Assembly: GCA_023333565.1 (NCBI GenBank)
Contig: JAJKFH010002505.1
Span: forward strand, 186,001 to 250,000
Source of the DNA: Puffinus mauretanicus
Taxonomy: Eukaryota > Chordata > Aves > Procellariiformes > Procellariidae
Direction: 5' to 3'
Length of the DNA: 64,000 nucleotides
Part shown: piece after piece, positions 45,656 to 60,600 of the stretch
Position numbering within the stretch: the first letter of the stretch is position 1
Layout: each line of letters begins with the position of its first letter
Notes under the pieces: model-generated
The model's database searches: none
What the model was told of the DNA's origin: nothing
Seen by the model: only the letters and a program-made list of their open reading frames with translations
Made by a program: the position numbers and the translations under genes

Positions 45656-48600
45656 GTATTTGGTCATTTCTGTAATTTATAAATAAATGTCGGTCTCTAC
45701 ACGAAATCCACTTACCTGCAAACCACCTCCCATGCAACGCATTTACAGCTGCAATGGCAGCAGCAATTGAAGGACATTTGACATACACATTGCCCTGTAA
45801 TACAGAAGTGTTACAGCTCGTTAGAAGCTTGAGAAACATCCCGCATTGTCTATTCTCAAGACACTTCTTTCGCATGGTTGTGACGGAGGCAAACCTGCCT
45901 CACTGTGTTCCTGCTTGTATCAACCGATAAGGCAGAATGAGCATGAGAAAACGGAGTGGCGGACAGGTTTTTACGGACATGCATTACCATACTGTAACAG
46001 TTTTCTTAGCATGAAACTTTTCTAAATAGATTTTGCAAAACAGACCAAATGTTGATTTCAGATTAAGCTCACAAGTAATGGATTGCTTACTAGCTCATGA
46101 TAACTCTTCAAGAGAGTATCTAATAGCTCCTGATGATAAGTCTCATGCAAAACAGAAAAGCACACGGAGTCTGGCTACCTCTACTGCACACTAGCCATCA
46201 AATTCAGTATATCACCAACTTTAACCACAAATGTCTAACTAGATATGCAAGTTCACAATCTGGTTTTCAAAGGGATTAAGCACTCCCCATTCCTCAGGGC
46301 AGGAAGGATGCCCAGCACTTCAAGGAAGACTGATACTGCAAAAATTCTCCTACATCAGCTTCAGCATCTGCCTGTCTTTACTTGAACAAGGACTAAAACA
46401 AAGGGAAAAAACCCATCACAGCAGGGCAAGAAGAGCCCAAGGTGATATCTAACTTGAATGACAGACTGATCTTCTAACTTTGCCAGAGATACCTGAAGTT
46501 TTCTATCTGCAAATTAAGCACTAAATCAGCCTAATCCAGAGTACTGCAATATTCACATTCAACAACTGCAAGACATACAGACACCCACAGTAATGTGTAT
46601 GTATTTTTCTGGCTGGCTGCTTAAAAATAGAATACTACCAGTAATTCTTGAACCAGATCAGATTCTAGCTGAAACAGATTTTATAGGAAAAGAACATATG
46701 AAGAAACAGAATCCAGCCCTCCCTTTGCCAGCCCGTACTAACTTTTCCCACTGTGATCTAACTCATTCCTTCTCAGGGGGAAAACTTGAGATCAGGGGCT
46801 GATGTTTAAGGCACTAAGCAATTAAGGCGCAGTTGAGTTCTGTTCTCAGCCTCCCCCAGCATAGGCATCCAAGCTGCTTAAACCTTGTCGTGAGATACAG
46901 CAACATAAAGCTTTAAGTTTTCCTTAACACACCACAGTGCAGACTGGTGCAGTACACGAGACCATGTGTTCAGTTGGGACTGCAATCTTTTCACCCGCAA
47001 CAAATTGCATCTTCCTGGCTCATTACTGACAGCCCTTAGCCTGGGAAGTCTGGCTGTCTGGGAAAGAGCCCTAAAAAGATGGGAGATGAAAACACTTAAA
47101 AGATAATGTGACCAGAATCTAAGCCTGGAAAACAGAATAGCACAGTGCAAACTTACGTTCAAATACAGTATTTTTAAATATCAGTGGGTATTTTGCATCT
47201 GGGTCATCGCTGTGCTACTGTGACAAAATGGATTTCATGGAACAAACAGCTAACTCATGACAGTAGCTGTATTTTTTTCTTTTAAACCCACTTGCTAATG
47301 CAAACCAGATTTGCAGCTCTATGTGCTCAGAGCCTATGTGAGGTATGTTGAGGGCTGTTGTGTTTTTTGGGGGTTGAGGGGGTGGTTTTTTGGGGGGTTG
47401 TGTGTTGGTTTTTTTTGTTGTTGGATGTTTCCCCCCCACCCCCCCCAATCTGTCGAAGGACCCTCTGTTTTCTCTAAGATAGTAATAGACTAACACACTG
47501 CGGGAAAGGTTTTTACCTCCCATCAGCCCAGTAGTCCAACCTAGCAGTGATCTTGAAGATTACAAAATGCTAGGAAAGATTGTATGTTGTTTTATGTACT
47601 AGACTGCAGCTCATCTCTTATCTAACATCTCAGTAATCCACATGGAAGGGTTTCAGGTGGCAAGAGTCTTCTATAGAAGCAGCACAATGATAACATAGGC
47701 TTGTGAGTGCCAAGTGCATTACCAGGGCAGAACAATCCCATCTAAGCAATACTGACAGGGACAGTAGTGTAGATTTCAGCCTCGCACAACCGAATGGAAC
47801 ACAACAGGCCAGTTCCAGGGTCTGATGGTTAGAAATTAATCTATGAGAGCATTTAAAAACTGTACCTCAGTTTGGGCTGTGAATTCAATATAAAAGGGGC
47901 TCATGAAGGCCAAATCCCTTTACAGACCTTCCACAGTTTATATTCTAAGAGCTGAAATACAGGGGAAGAGAAAACCAGTCTGGGGATTGCGTAAACAAAG
48001 TGGACACAGAAGAAAAATGTATTAGCCTTTTTAAGATGCAGGCCAAAAGCCCCTCAAACAGGCATTAATCTGTAATTAAGTCTGCATCAGTAGCTCTTTT
48101 TCTCCTCCTCCCTGTTATAACTCTAGGTGCTCGCTCCTACTGCCCACTGCAAGACTTTAACATTACTAGTGAACATAACAGTTTCCAAGCATGGGATTAG
48201 GCACACATTTAACGGCACATCTCAAGTCTGCTGAAGCAGGGTGTCCTTTGTGCTAATGCCTGCATTCTCCAGAAACAGAGGAAACTGGAAGTCCCTGGCT
48301 TTTGGGAAATGCACAGCTTAAGGGAAAAGCCAAATGCCAGAATTAAAGAGATCGCTACTCTTCAGCCTGTATTTCCACAGTACCTTCAGCTCTGTAAATC
48401 TGTAAGAGCAGACTGCAGCACCAGAAAACTGCTCTTATATCTGCATTCGAGTTTGACTGTAAGCAGGAGGGAACCACCTACATTCTGCAAAAACTGCGAA
48501 GTAACTTCAAGAAATTTAGATTCAGTTTAGGAAAAAAAATTAGTATTTGTAATGCTCCCTCTATACACTACAAAGCAACAAAACTCCTAAAACCTGCTCA

Positions 48601-51600
48601 GTGTCTCCTTGGAACCAAGCATACCTGAGCTGAGTTTTTGTCTACATAGATGTGGATAACTCCTCCATGTTTGTTACATTCCTCAATCACATCATCCTTA
48701 ATTTCAGTATCCCAGCCAGCTTCTTCTTCACTGTAGGGGGTGGAGGAAGAACAGGACAGAGAGATGGAATTGTTATCACTCGGACAAAATCCACCCTAAA
48801 ACCCATCAAAAAAACCTCTGCAACATTCTGATTCCTTTCTCAGATGTTAAAGTCATCAACAAATGCCAAACAGAAAATGATAAATCACTTACGTTTGAGG
48901 ATTAAACATGTTGGAAAGCTGGAAGCACTGTGTTGCAAGTGGTTGTACAGAAGCAGCTGCAGCCAGAACTGTTGTAATGGAAAAAAAACAGTAACAAATC
49001 TAAGAACCTCCTATGCATGGGTCCAATTTAAATGAGTATCTTCTATCTATTCTTTAAAAATCCCAACATTCAGCAATAATAGCAACAGTTCTAACTAAAC
49101 AGAAAATTGAAGGCAGGAAAGCAAAACTCGTAACTAGGCACTATCTATGATAGAGAAATTTTAAATGGATTGATACGGAAAACAGCACAGATAAACTACA
49201 GTTGAAGCTGAAAAGTGAAAAAATAACCCTGATTTTGGCAGATTTTCAATTTAAACATTTAAATGCAGATACATGCATCTTCACATGCATCTAAAAATTC
49301 TGCCTGAGTTGTATGCCAGCAGCACCTTTAATTTTTTTCTCCTTATGGAAGCTGAGCAGCAGCTCAGGATGGAGTGGCACCACCCCATCTGACTTCGCAG
49401 GAAGTGACAAACATCTTTGAGAACTCTCAAAATGTATTTTAAAGCACATTGAATTATCCTTCAAAAAAGTATATCCGTACTTTTGTCCCCTGGAAACACA
49501 TAACAGGAAATATTTGACAACTAAAATTATAAACATTTTAATTGTAGAATAGATCTATACTCTGTCCCAGTAACTATGAAATTATTACTTGTCATTTATT
49601 GTTGCTCATCGTCACAGTACATCTTATTAAAGAGAAGCACTGTCCTATAGACTGCCCTTTCCATAGGCTGTAAGCTTCTGTTAATTTAGCTGAAATAATG
49701 GCCACCTTGTCTATACACATGTAGATGTTAATGGTTGCACAGTCAGAGTAAGATGATGACTAATCCAGGGACAGTAACCCCAAACTCCTGATTCTCAAAT
49801 GACCCCTCTAGTCCCTACCTCTAAGGCAAGAAAAAACCCCACACCCAATCACACCTAAACCCACAAACAAAAACACAAATCCACACATTTTCTAGGACTA
49901 ACGTATGGCTGGGGAATGTTACCAACACTGAGGAAATGCTACAAAGAAAAGGCGAAGTGTTTAACATACATTCTGTTATTTTCAGTCAATAATCAATACA
50001 TAGCATGATTCCTACAGACATGAATACAATACAATTTCTCAGGCTGTTGGCAAACTCTACACCAGAAGCATTTTACTTTTATCACTTATCTGCAACAAAA
50101 CCTACTGGTGACAAGTTATATCAAATGCTACTTTACCTTCATTCTGCTGAGATAGTCTCGTTTGCAAATCTAAAGAAAAATATACAGAAGTTAATTAGTA
50201 TGCTTGCTAGCACTACTGTATCATTACCTGCCAGCCAGGTTGTTTAGCTTGTATTTTTGTGGTTAAGAGCTTGTTCAAGTACCTCAACCCACTCTCACTG
50301 TTTCTCTCTAGTTGTGAGTAGTTTCACTAATTTCAGCTTCTCAGCTGGAATATTCTGTACTTAATAGAGATTCCATGACCACAAAGCTAAGCATATTTCA
50401 AAGAGAAACAATACCTTAAAAGGAAAGACATGACCATGGCCTTTAATTCAATGTATCATTTCCACCTTGCCTTTGCTGTGCTTGAACTCTTTGTAAGATG
50501 TATTTTGTTCCATGAGAAAATAATTACAGCAATTCTTACAGGCATTAGTTTAGCATCTTTACTAACAGAAAGCACTTAAGCACACAGTTATCCAAATGTG
50601 ACATTCTGAAAGCAGTTATCAAATTTAATCTCAAGTAGAATAAGGTGATATTTCACCTGTTATCTTTCCATATAAATGTCATAATGACACAAGTTACCTT
50701 GGTATTTTTCAAATTTAAAACATTTTCAAGCGTTCAGAACATTTAATTTGCCAAGAAAACAATAATTACTTGTTTAATAACATATAGCTGTCCCAATTTG
50801 AAGTAATGGGAATAGACAAATGCAGACTTTCTAACCATTTCCAAGTATATGACTCCAGCACTCGACATCTTTAACCTAACAGAAAACTTCAGAATGCAAG
50901 AAATGTAAGCATAAGCCTCTTCACTTATGTTCCAATTTAATTCACACAAGCACAAGGAGTTAGAAGGCTAAAGTTAACCATCATCTTAATTCACTTGTTT
51001 AGAAAGCAGTGAAGTGATGGACCCAAGTAAGCTTCCAAGCTTACCTGGAAATTACCTGAAGGTATCAGGTATCAACATACTTTTTCCCTTTCTAATAAGC
51101 CCTCCACTGGGGACCAACAGGAGTGAATATTTTGCTTTAAGTATTAGGCAATGAGAGCTCCAAAGACAAGTCTTCCTCAAGTGCCTTCCCAAGTGAACTT
51201 CCATAGAAGAACACATACTGGGAACTGTATTGAAAAATAAGAGATGGAAGGAACAAGCTCCGAAGGCTAAGCTGTAACAAGAACTGGCTACGTTTAGCAT
51301 GTTTTCCATCTGGATCTGAACACAAAGGAATCTTCAACTCCATGGAGTGAGAAATACCATAAAGGGGAAGACTGTCTTAGCCTGTATTCTCTGCAGAAAC
51401 TGCATGGATTTGCCCAAATCTGTAACTAATTACCTAGTTAATTACTACCCAAAGTTTTTTGTAAACAAATGTTTAAAAAAAATCCCAAATCTCCTAAATC
51501 ACTCTAGTTAGTTGAGGACAGAGACTTCTCATTCTGCAATTCTGACACAATTGCACGTATACATCACGTACAGCTGAACTCACCAAATGTCGGTCAGCCT

Positions 51601-54600
51601 GGGGCTCTACAGCCGAATGCTCCAGGCCACCTGCACCAAATGTGGCAAGTCTACACAGATCACCAGTTCAAATTCTGTCTAGGGCCAAGAGTCAAATCTG
51701 TTCTAAGCATAGGAAGATCAGCTAACAGCATCTTGTGGCAGCAAGTTTCACAGGTTGATTATCTACCACCTCTGAAACATAACCCTGTCCACCAAATCTT
51801 TCATCAACTAGCTGAATTTTCTTGTTGCTCATGATCAAAGAATGGTCCTCTCCTTTCACTTCTAAATTCACTCAGAATTTAGAAATTCATTGTCACTCTT
51901 CACTGTCAACTCTTATTCTTCCCTACATGTAGTTTTAAATAGTATGTGGAAACTAAAATTAATACATCTGTCAAGTTAAGATCAAAGTAACTTTTTCAGT
52001 ATGGTCTGTATATATCATCTCTAAGAGTAGTGAGCTTAGCATGACTAAATAGTACATGCTTAGTACAGAGAAAACAGAAATACAGCAGTATCTATCAAAG
52101 CATTTTGTGTCTTAAAACAAAATGAAGTTGCGTGTTTATTTTGAAACAAAAATAAACAAAAGCCTGCCAAGTATTCCCCAGTCTTTTAAGTAATTACTTA
52201 CAACAGAACAGATCAAATAGAGGTCCGGGATGATAACACCTCTTTGTCCCTCTATTGCAGCACACTACCTCAACCTTCTTCATAAACAGACAGTGCCTTC
52301 CCAAAAGTAAGGAATGTTTTGTCCCACAAAGCATTAGAAGAATGTTCTATAGCCTCATGGTTATTTTAAGTTTCAGATTTTTAGACAGAATTTACTAAAG
52401 AACAGAAAGTACACAGCTACAACTGTTTAGCTTCAATTCTTTTTCCTGCTGGAATTTTCTCAATGGGAATAACATCCAAGTTCTCAGGTCTCCCGTAAAA
52501 CTAATTCTTTAGCTTCCCTATTTTAGTTTGATTCAACCCATCTTGAACACGGGTGAACCAGAACCGTTCACAAATGTGTACGTTACATCTCAGATACTCA
52601 AGTATCCTACCTCTACGAACACAGCTGCCCTTTCATCACGCTGACAGTTCATTTTCACTCACTGATAAATGGAGTATTTCGATATTTTTCCTCCTCCTTG
52701 GCCATCTTTCACTGCTAAGCTCCCAGGCTATATAACTAGAATTTGATTCAATCCTGAACAGGTGAACAACGTACAAGAATCCCTTATTGACAGCACCTCT
52801 GTATTTACTCACCTCACTCCTACTCTTGTTGACCATTGTTATTCGTGTAAATATTAAACAAGATCAGCCCAACACCTGAACTTTGGCTTCAACAACAGCC
52901 TCTAACCTTCCCAGCTTTCACCTAAAAAAAAGCCCTCTTTCTTTGAGCCAGCTTCTTTACACATCTTGTACTTCCTGTACTACCCACTTCTCTCGTTTAG
53001 TAACTTCCAAATGACACAAGTCAAAAGTTCAAGAAGAAGAGTTCTACTACTGCTCCTCTGCCTAGGAAAGTCAGTTTTATCAAAGATTGTTAGTCTTTAA
53101 ATGCAGTTTCTCTGAAAGTATGCTATACTTTAATAATGTCCAGTTTACCCATCCTTAGTATGACTTTTGAAGAAGAGAAGTGAAGTCAGAGTAACAGGAC
53201 TGGAAACCGACCAGATTATGGTGTTCTTCCTTCCTTTTAAGTGTAGGTAATTTAGAATTAGATGTTCCAGCTCTGTATTGTATCACAGACTTTAAATATT
53301 TATCGACAATACCAAATACCAGACCTCATATTTCACGTACCTATTCCCTCACTAATTTGATGGGAGTTTTCTAACTACTCTGAACTTAGTACATTCAGCT
53401 CTTTCTTTTAGCTTTGCTTCTACTTTGTGAATAATTTTCTTTTTTTTAATCCATGTTCCTAGCTTACTTTCCTCAAATTCCAAACTTTATGTCCCCACTA
53501 CAAACTGAGGCAATGAGATTCTTTTGAAACATCTTGGGAGTATTTTTTCATTCAACCTCAGCCCTGCTTCCTTTTTGTTCTCTTCAAGAGTTGGTAAATC
53601 TTCATTTATGCTTTCATGTCTTTTACAAAGTCTAACTCAATCTGACTGTTGGCAGGTAATTCTCATTTTATTTATTTCCCAAACTAAAAGTATTGTTTTA
53701 TTATTAGTCCTTTTTCCTATTCTTCATAGGCTTTGTGCTTATTCCTTATTTCTTTTGCAGCAGTTAATCACCCAGTTCGGTGTGGAGCCCATTTCTAACA
53801 GGACTGTTTCTTCTTTCTGTGGAATACAGATCCAATATAGCATTAGCAATTTGGAACTGAAGAAACTTTTTACATCCTGCCTGTTCAAACACTCAAGTGG
53901 CTTAGACCAGATGACTTTATTGTCTTGTTTCTTCAACCACCGCTTTTGAATCAGAAGCCTTAGTTACAGACCTGTTTTGTTTATCCTTCCATTTAAACTT
54001 GAGCAACTCACGATCCCTCAAGTCAACGGTCATTTCTATTCTCATCCGTAACATCTTCATTACTTACCAAATTGAGTTTAAAATAGCATCCCCTCTTCAT
54101 GAGTCAGTGAGTGTTTGATGAAGAAATTTGTCGGATATCACATCCAGGAATATCTGGGCCCCACCATTATTACTAGCAATTCTTCTCCAATCTGTATCAG
54201 GGAAGTTAAAGTCTCCCATAATGACATAATTCCTGGTAGTAATTTTCTCTAGCAAGAGTAAAGAGATCTTTAATCCACAACCAAATCTCACTTTGGGGAT
54301 AGCTCATGACTCTATGGTAGTACCTTTTCCCAAAGTTATTTAAGTTGCACATGTCTGCATTATTCCTTTTGTACAATACAAGTGGAATAAACAATGCTAC
54401 TTCTATCACTTTTATTTCTACAGTTACTGAATATGCACATTCTGCAAAAACCTGTATTCAGCCTTATCATTTATTGTTCCACAGCCATGTTGTCTCATAC
54501 CGATTCCACTATCCTAACAGTTCAGCTGAGTCAGACATTTTTGGCCATGTTCCTGATTTGGGGAGTTTGGATTTCTTTGGCTTGTTTGATTCAAATACGG

Positions 54601-57600
54601 GGGTGGGGAAAGGATTGGTGTTTTTTAAAAATATTTCTCTCATTTCTCATTGACTACACTTGTTTCCATGCAAGACTGTCACACCACTTCATCACCTACA
54701 TTAAAGGTGATCTAATTTTAGTGTTGTTTACCTTTCCTTCTCTTTCTGGATTAGATAGGCTTTTTCCTTGCCACTATGTCTTTTTCACCTTTTTCTTCTC
54801 AAATAGAAAAAAAAACTTATTCCCCAACCCACATTTTTCTTGCACTAGCCGATTCCTTTTTCTTCCAAGGGTATATCTATAGAAAGATCCTATTATATTC
54901 TTTTAGCAACTGTCTACAGTTTCATGTGTATGCTCTTCTCAAAACTGCACCTGAACTTCAGTAACATGATTCAGGTGTATCTTATGTCTGAATCAGTTCT
55001 GTCACAAACTCTGCTGGAAGACAAACAAAACAATGCCACCTATTCTTTGTTTATTTCCTGACACTTCTCACACGTTCCAGCATCTAGTTATTTGTGACAT
55101 CCAAGTCTTTACTACTGCTATGACAGTTACATGCCTTTTGTTCTTGTATTAATAAAAAATAACAAGAAGAAATTCCACACTCTAAATTCCTAATCTTCTG
55201 CTGGAGGTTACTCATTGCTCTAGTTCTGAAGCCCTCTTGAACAGTTTGTTGTTTAGGCCAGCTATGAACTAGCAGCAGCAATCATATCCTCAGCCTCATT
55301 CCCTCTCTCAAAATAATGTCTCAGTAATGCTTCCAACATACCCACCTGTAGAACACACAAACTATAGCCAATTCCAAGCAACACACAAATTCCCTGGTAC
55401 AGTGTCCTTCCTTGCCAGGACATACACTGTATAAACCTAACACTACTGTAGTCTTAGTTGCCATGTCCCCCATGAAGTCCTAATAACCTTCTTGCCCCTG
55501 GTACAGCTCTGTTTTTTCAGAAGGGTCAATCCCCTTCCAATTATGAGCCTGTTATTTTTAACCGTCAACATTTACACTGCAGTGGAACATAAAAGTCCCC
55601 ACTAGTACAGGGAATAGTAAAGATAGAGAGATGACGTTTGGGATGAATTAAGTGAACTACAACAGATTTGCCAAAAATAATGCAAAATGAATGACGCCCA
55701 TCAAAGCTGTCATATACTCTCACTTGTTTATTTGCTTATGAATTTGCAACATTTTACAGTTTGTAAAACATGCTGTAATACCTATGTTCGCATTTTGAAA
55801 GATCACAAAATGTAGTTAAGTACCTCTTGTCTCAAAATTATAAGGCATGAAGAATTTTTGAAAAATAAATAGGTCATCATTTCTTACCTGCCACAGCTCC
55901 AAATGCCAAAGATCCACTCATCTGCAGAGCCTGCTGTGCAGCTGGGGGAATCTGCAAACCCGTACCTAGAACAGAATATGAACATACCTTGTAGCAAGCA
56001 CTTTTCACTCAGTTAAGGATCCAGTAACAGAAGTATCAGAAATCTTACTGTTGTCAAAAGCTTAAAAATACCATTCCACGCATTTAGCATAATATTCTCT
56101 GGGGTGTATTATTTCAAATTCTGCAAACTTCAGTATTTTCACACATTTCCTATTAATCATCACACACACCTTCTGCAAGTCTTGCCATCAACTGAAGGCG
56201 ACCAGTTGTTCCCAAGTCAATTCCAGTCCGTTCCAACTCATCACTGTCCAAAAACGAACTAGCACTGGAAGCATCAGTGCGCTCAGTTACATGTCCAACC
56301 TTCATTGGCCTACCAGCCAGCTCAAATCCATTGAGTTGTTCCAAGGCCTTTTTGGCACACTCAGAGTCTGAGAACTGTAGATTGGAAAAATATGAATTCA
56401 GTAATACTGCATACAGGATTCTGCAACACTTCTACTGTATGTAATACCCACAGTTACGTAAACATGAGAAACACTATATTTAAAATAACAATAGCTACAA
56501 GCTAACTTAAATGTGCTCCGTATCTTCCATTTAAACTGAACACACACAAGTTTGGATATTTACTTTCTCATATTCAGATAAGACGACATTTAAATATACA
56601 TTATTGTTGAAGCTAGAGTATCTAGATATTGCAATCAACAGAAGTCATGACTGCAGTTCTCTTTCAACGCTTTCCAAGAATAACAGTCGCTTCCTTTGTA
56701 ACCTTGTAACTGCCATGCATTTACTGGCTATTCCTAACAGATATTCTGCTTTATGCTGCGTAACATCAAATTAAACATACAAATATTCTGTCAGTGTTAA
56801 AACCATCAAATATTAGCTATATAATTAGTTTGGTTTAATTTCTCTCCAAGTGCCAGAGGTCCCAGCCAACTCTTTTTTCCCCATGAAAAATTGCTAGGTC
56901 AGTCAAGAAACCCAAGTTCACAAAATTATGTATCTGAGGGTAAAGAGGAAAGATGTTTTCAACCAAAAGTTTTAGCCTCTAATATTGTATTTCCCCTAAA
57001 AAGCTCAAATTCAATCATTTTCACAGCACTGTGAAAATGCCAGTCTTTATTAGTATCTTTGCCTGCAGAAGACAGCATTGCTTTACCAGACACCAACCAC
57101 AAAGTATACTAGTCCATTGTAAACATGTGCATTGTTCAACCACAATACCCACAGAGAACTGGCAGAAACAAAGAAAAAGGCCATTGCTGCATATCCTGCA
57201 ACATGATATTTCCAAGATGAGACTTAACAGTGACTGCTGAGTAAGCTATACTACTACATGGGAAGGTTACACTCAGAAATTGTCTATGTCTGGCAGTTCT
57301 AGTCATACCGTAATAAATCCATATCCTTTTGAGCGTCCAGTTTCACTATCCATCATCAGCTGAATGCTTTCAATCTAAAAATAAAAATAAAGCTATTTAT
57401 TATCAGGCATTTTGGAACAAACCACAAGATATCAGAACAAAACCAGAATAGAGCCCTGCCAAATATACATATATGAATGTGAAACCACTATTTTTTTTTT
57501 TAAATCAGTTCCTCATTCCTTCCTCAAGTCAAAGTTAGTGTACAGTCAGCTAGATACATACTTTGATACTAAAATAGAAGCAGGTAAACCTAAGGGTGAT

Positions 57601-60600
57601 GTACAATTTGTCTTTTAAGTTGAGTCCAGCTACAGGCAGAGGCTTGGTCCTGATGCAATATTCTAGCAGACAATGAATGTGCAGACATCATCAAATCCTA
57701 ACTGAAACATTATGGTCATGGCATCTCACATGCTGAGAAACTCCATTTCACAAGGTAAGAAAAGCAGTTTGCATGGCTTTGACAGGGGCTTTAAGATAAA
57801 GGTGCACATTTTAAATAATTATTGGCATATGAGAATTCCTAGAAGTTTACAGTTACTGAATTTCAAACATATTGGTAAGTCACCCATGAGACGTAAATTA
57901 GTGTTGGGAAGAGACAGCAACACAGGAGTAAGAGGAAGAACTGAATTTAAGACTGGAGTATATGCAATCAGAAGGAAAAACCTTCACAGCTCTACATGTA
58001 AGCCTCCTAAACTACATTACTCCTACTGCCAGACCTTGGGAGAAAACAAAACAAGAACAGCCATGTGAATTAAAATTTAATAAATTGCTGCAATTTCCCA
58101 GTCTTTTGCACAACAGAATTAAAGGGATACACATACTGAATCTGAATAAAGCATCTGAAAAGCAATGTTACAGTATGAATGAGGCAGGGCTACCATCCAA
58201 ATATAGTACGAAAAAACATCAATGGACTTGCTAATTTTTATTTTTTTCCCCACTAAGCAGCATATTAAGTATATTACTTTTCCCTATCTAATAACGATAT
58301 ACCCATGATACCTTAGTTAGCACAGTAGGGCTAACATTTATCATGACTCCACTGGAAACTTCAGATTCCATCTGCTCACTTCCATAACTCTCCCTACAAA
58401 ATCATATTACCATGCCACAAACTGGGGTCTAATGATCAGGAGTGAAAAGGGGCCTACGTCAGAGCTGTACAGGACATGCCACTAGTTCATGGTAGTAACA
58501 TGAGCTAAAACTTAAGCAAAAATCCTCAGAAACAGATGAAAGTACTACATTCACAGTGAACAGAACTCAGACCTGATGCTGTGGTTTGTGCTTTAACCTG
58601 TGAAATGTGGCCCCCATGCACAATCACATGGGGGAGGGGGGATATTTACAAGCTGCAGAAGCAGGATATAACCTGGGGATTTTTCGTTTGGGTTTTTTGT
58701 TTTGTTTTGTAATTTTAGGCATTCGTTGAATTCTCAGCTTTCCTTCATAAGACCTGCCATTCAAAATCACTGGACCACATCACGAATCAAGGTTCTGATT
58801 TGCTCTCCAATACTAACTACGTATCTAAAGCCTTGTGGATGTACAGGTACAGAAGAGCGAGAAAAAGAAACAAATGTTTTGCAGGTGTGAAGCTGAATTA
58901 TTTCCAGAAGTTGTGGGTAGTCTACAACTAATCCAGGTTTTTCAGATAAAATACCGTAACACAACATGCCAAATTAAAACTTACCCTGCCAAACGGCTCA
59001 AAAATTCCTCGAAGCATATCTTCAGTTATGTTGAAGTGTAATGATCCCACATAGAGCCTCATAGGACCAGCACTACCCTTCTGCAGATTATTTGCCATTG
59101 CTGCTGCTCTGTTTTTCTCTGCCTAAGAAAAGGAAAAAGAAAAAACTCACCTTCTGTAAGAATTTAATAAAAAACCCTAACATAAGCAGAATACATCTAC
59201 CAGATTAAAACTAGCAGATTCACCAAAAACAAGCTGCTTTAAAATCTGCACAGTATCCACTGGATTTTAACTTAAAATCTACAAAATCCAAAACCATGAC
59301 CAAGTATAGAGACACAGCTTCCAAAAGCCTTCAAATTGAACAACTTCATGCAGAATTCTAGGTTGTATCTAGTAAATTAACACTTTACTTTTTACACATG
59401 CTGGAAAGCATACATAATATATACTACAATTCGGTAATACTATTACAGTTTCATTATTACTACTTTCTTAACATCTGTATTTTCGAAATGCATTTATATC
59501 ACTTTAATTTGCCTGTCAACTATGGGAAACAAAGGTCCATTTATAATTAGCTTAAATAATCATTCTTGTTAAGTTTTCCAAGCATTCAACGGTAACCACA
59601 TTTTCAAACAGTAAGTCTTCCAGCGATGTAAGAGGCACCACTCAACATGAATAAAGATGAGGTTCACAACTCCTTACCTGTGATGCTTGTACTATGATTG
59701 GTACACCCAAGACTCTCTGTCCAGTTAGTCCTATTGCCAGAGGCACTGAACTAACATCAACAAATTCTACATAAGCAATTCCCTTTGAACGCCTGGAATT
59801 TCTATCCGAAATCATTCGCACATCACGAACCTGAAAGGCAAGTATAGAAATGCTGTTAGAGATAAAGGAAAAAAAAAACCTAATGCAGTGCATTTCTCAG
59901 AAAGGTATTAATAATCAGACAATTATTTGCCAAGTCAATGGCTTCGTAATTATGCTGCAAATCTAGAGTAGCATAAAGCGATCTTAACAAACATATCCCA
60001 GAGGCAAGCTAGCATTAAAAGCTGCCATTCAAAGTCAAATGTAGTATGCTACAAGAACAGGGGCAACAGAATACTTGCAGCATTGTAATGCTTTAAGCCA
60101 GAACCTTATGGCTGATGGAACAAATAAAGTTTTTCAAAATCAAAAGTTAAACTACTTTTTAAATTACACTGTAACTGACAGACCTACCTGCAAAAGACTG
60201 AAACTCCGAAAAATGAAGTTGTTTGAATCAGAATTGCATTGCCATATTTTGCATCACACCACATGCTGAACAATGAACCCCTGATAAATTATGTTTTCAT
60301 GTTCAGAGCCTTTAAGGATTAGCTGGTCATCATTCACCCCCCCTTTCACCTGTATAGGACGCTCCAGAAAGCCACTTGCTTACAGTTCTGCAGAGTACCA
60401 ATCCTGTACTAGGACAGCTTGAGGAAGTATTCAGAATAATTTTAGCCTCCCTATTAATTACCTTCCCCACTGTAGAGAAAAATTCTTCCAGGTCTCTTGG
60501 TCTAATTCTTGCAGCCAGCTGCATGCAGAATACTGTTCGAGCATCCCTCTCTTCAGGGGTAAGATTATCAATAGGTTCTCTGGAAAGAGGAAGGTTCAGT

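Noticed and set aside
53524..54882. Plus-strand open frames of 141, 102 and 162 codons in the large RBM39 intron
   Set aside because: They are AT-rich and hydrophobic-biased with no domain, lie antisense to a LINE-like fragment in part, and have no promoter or splice support.
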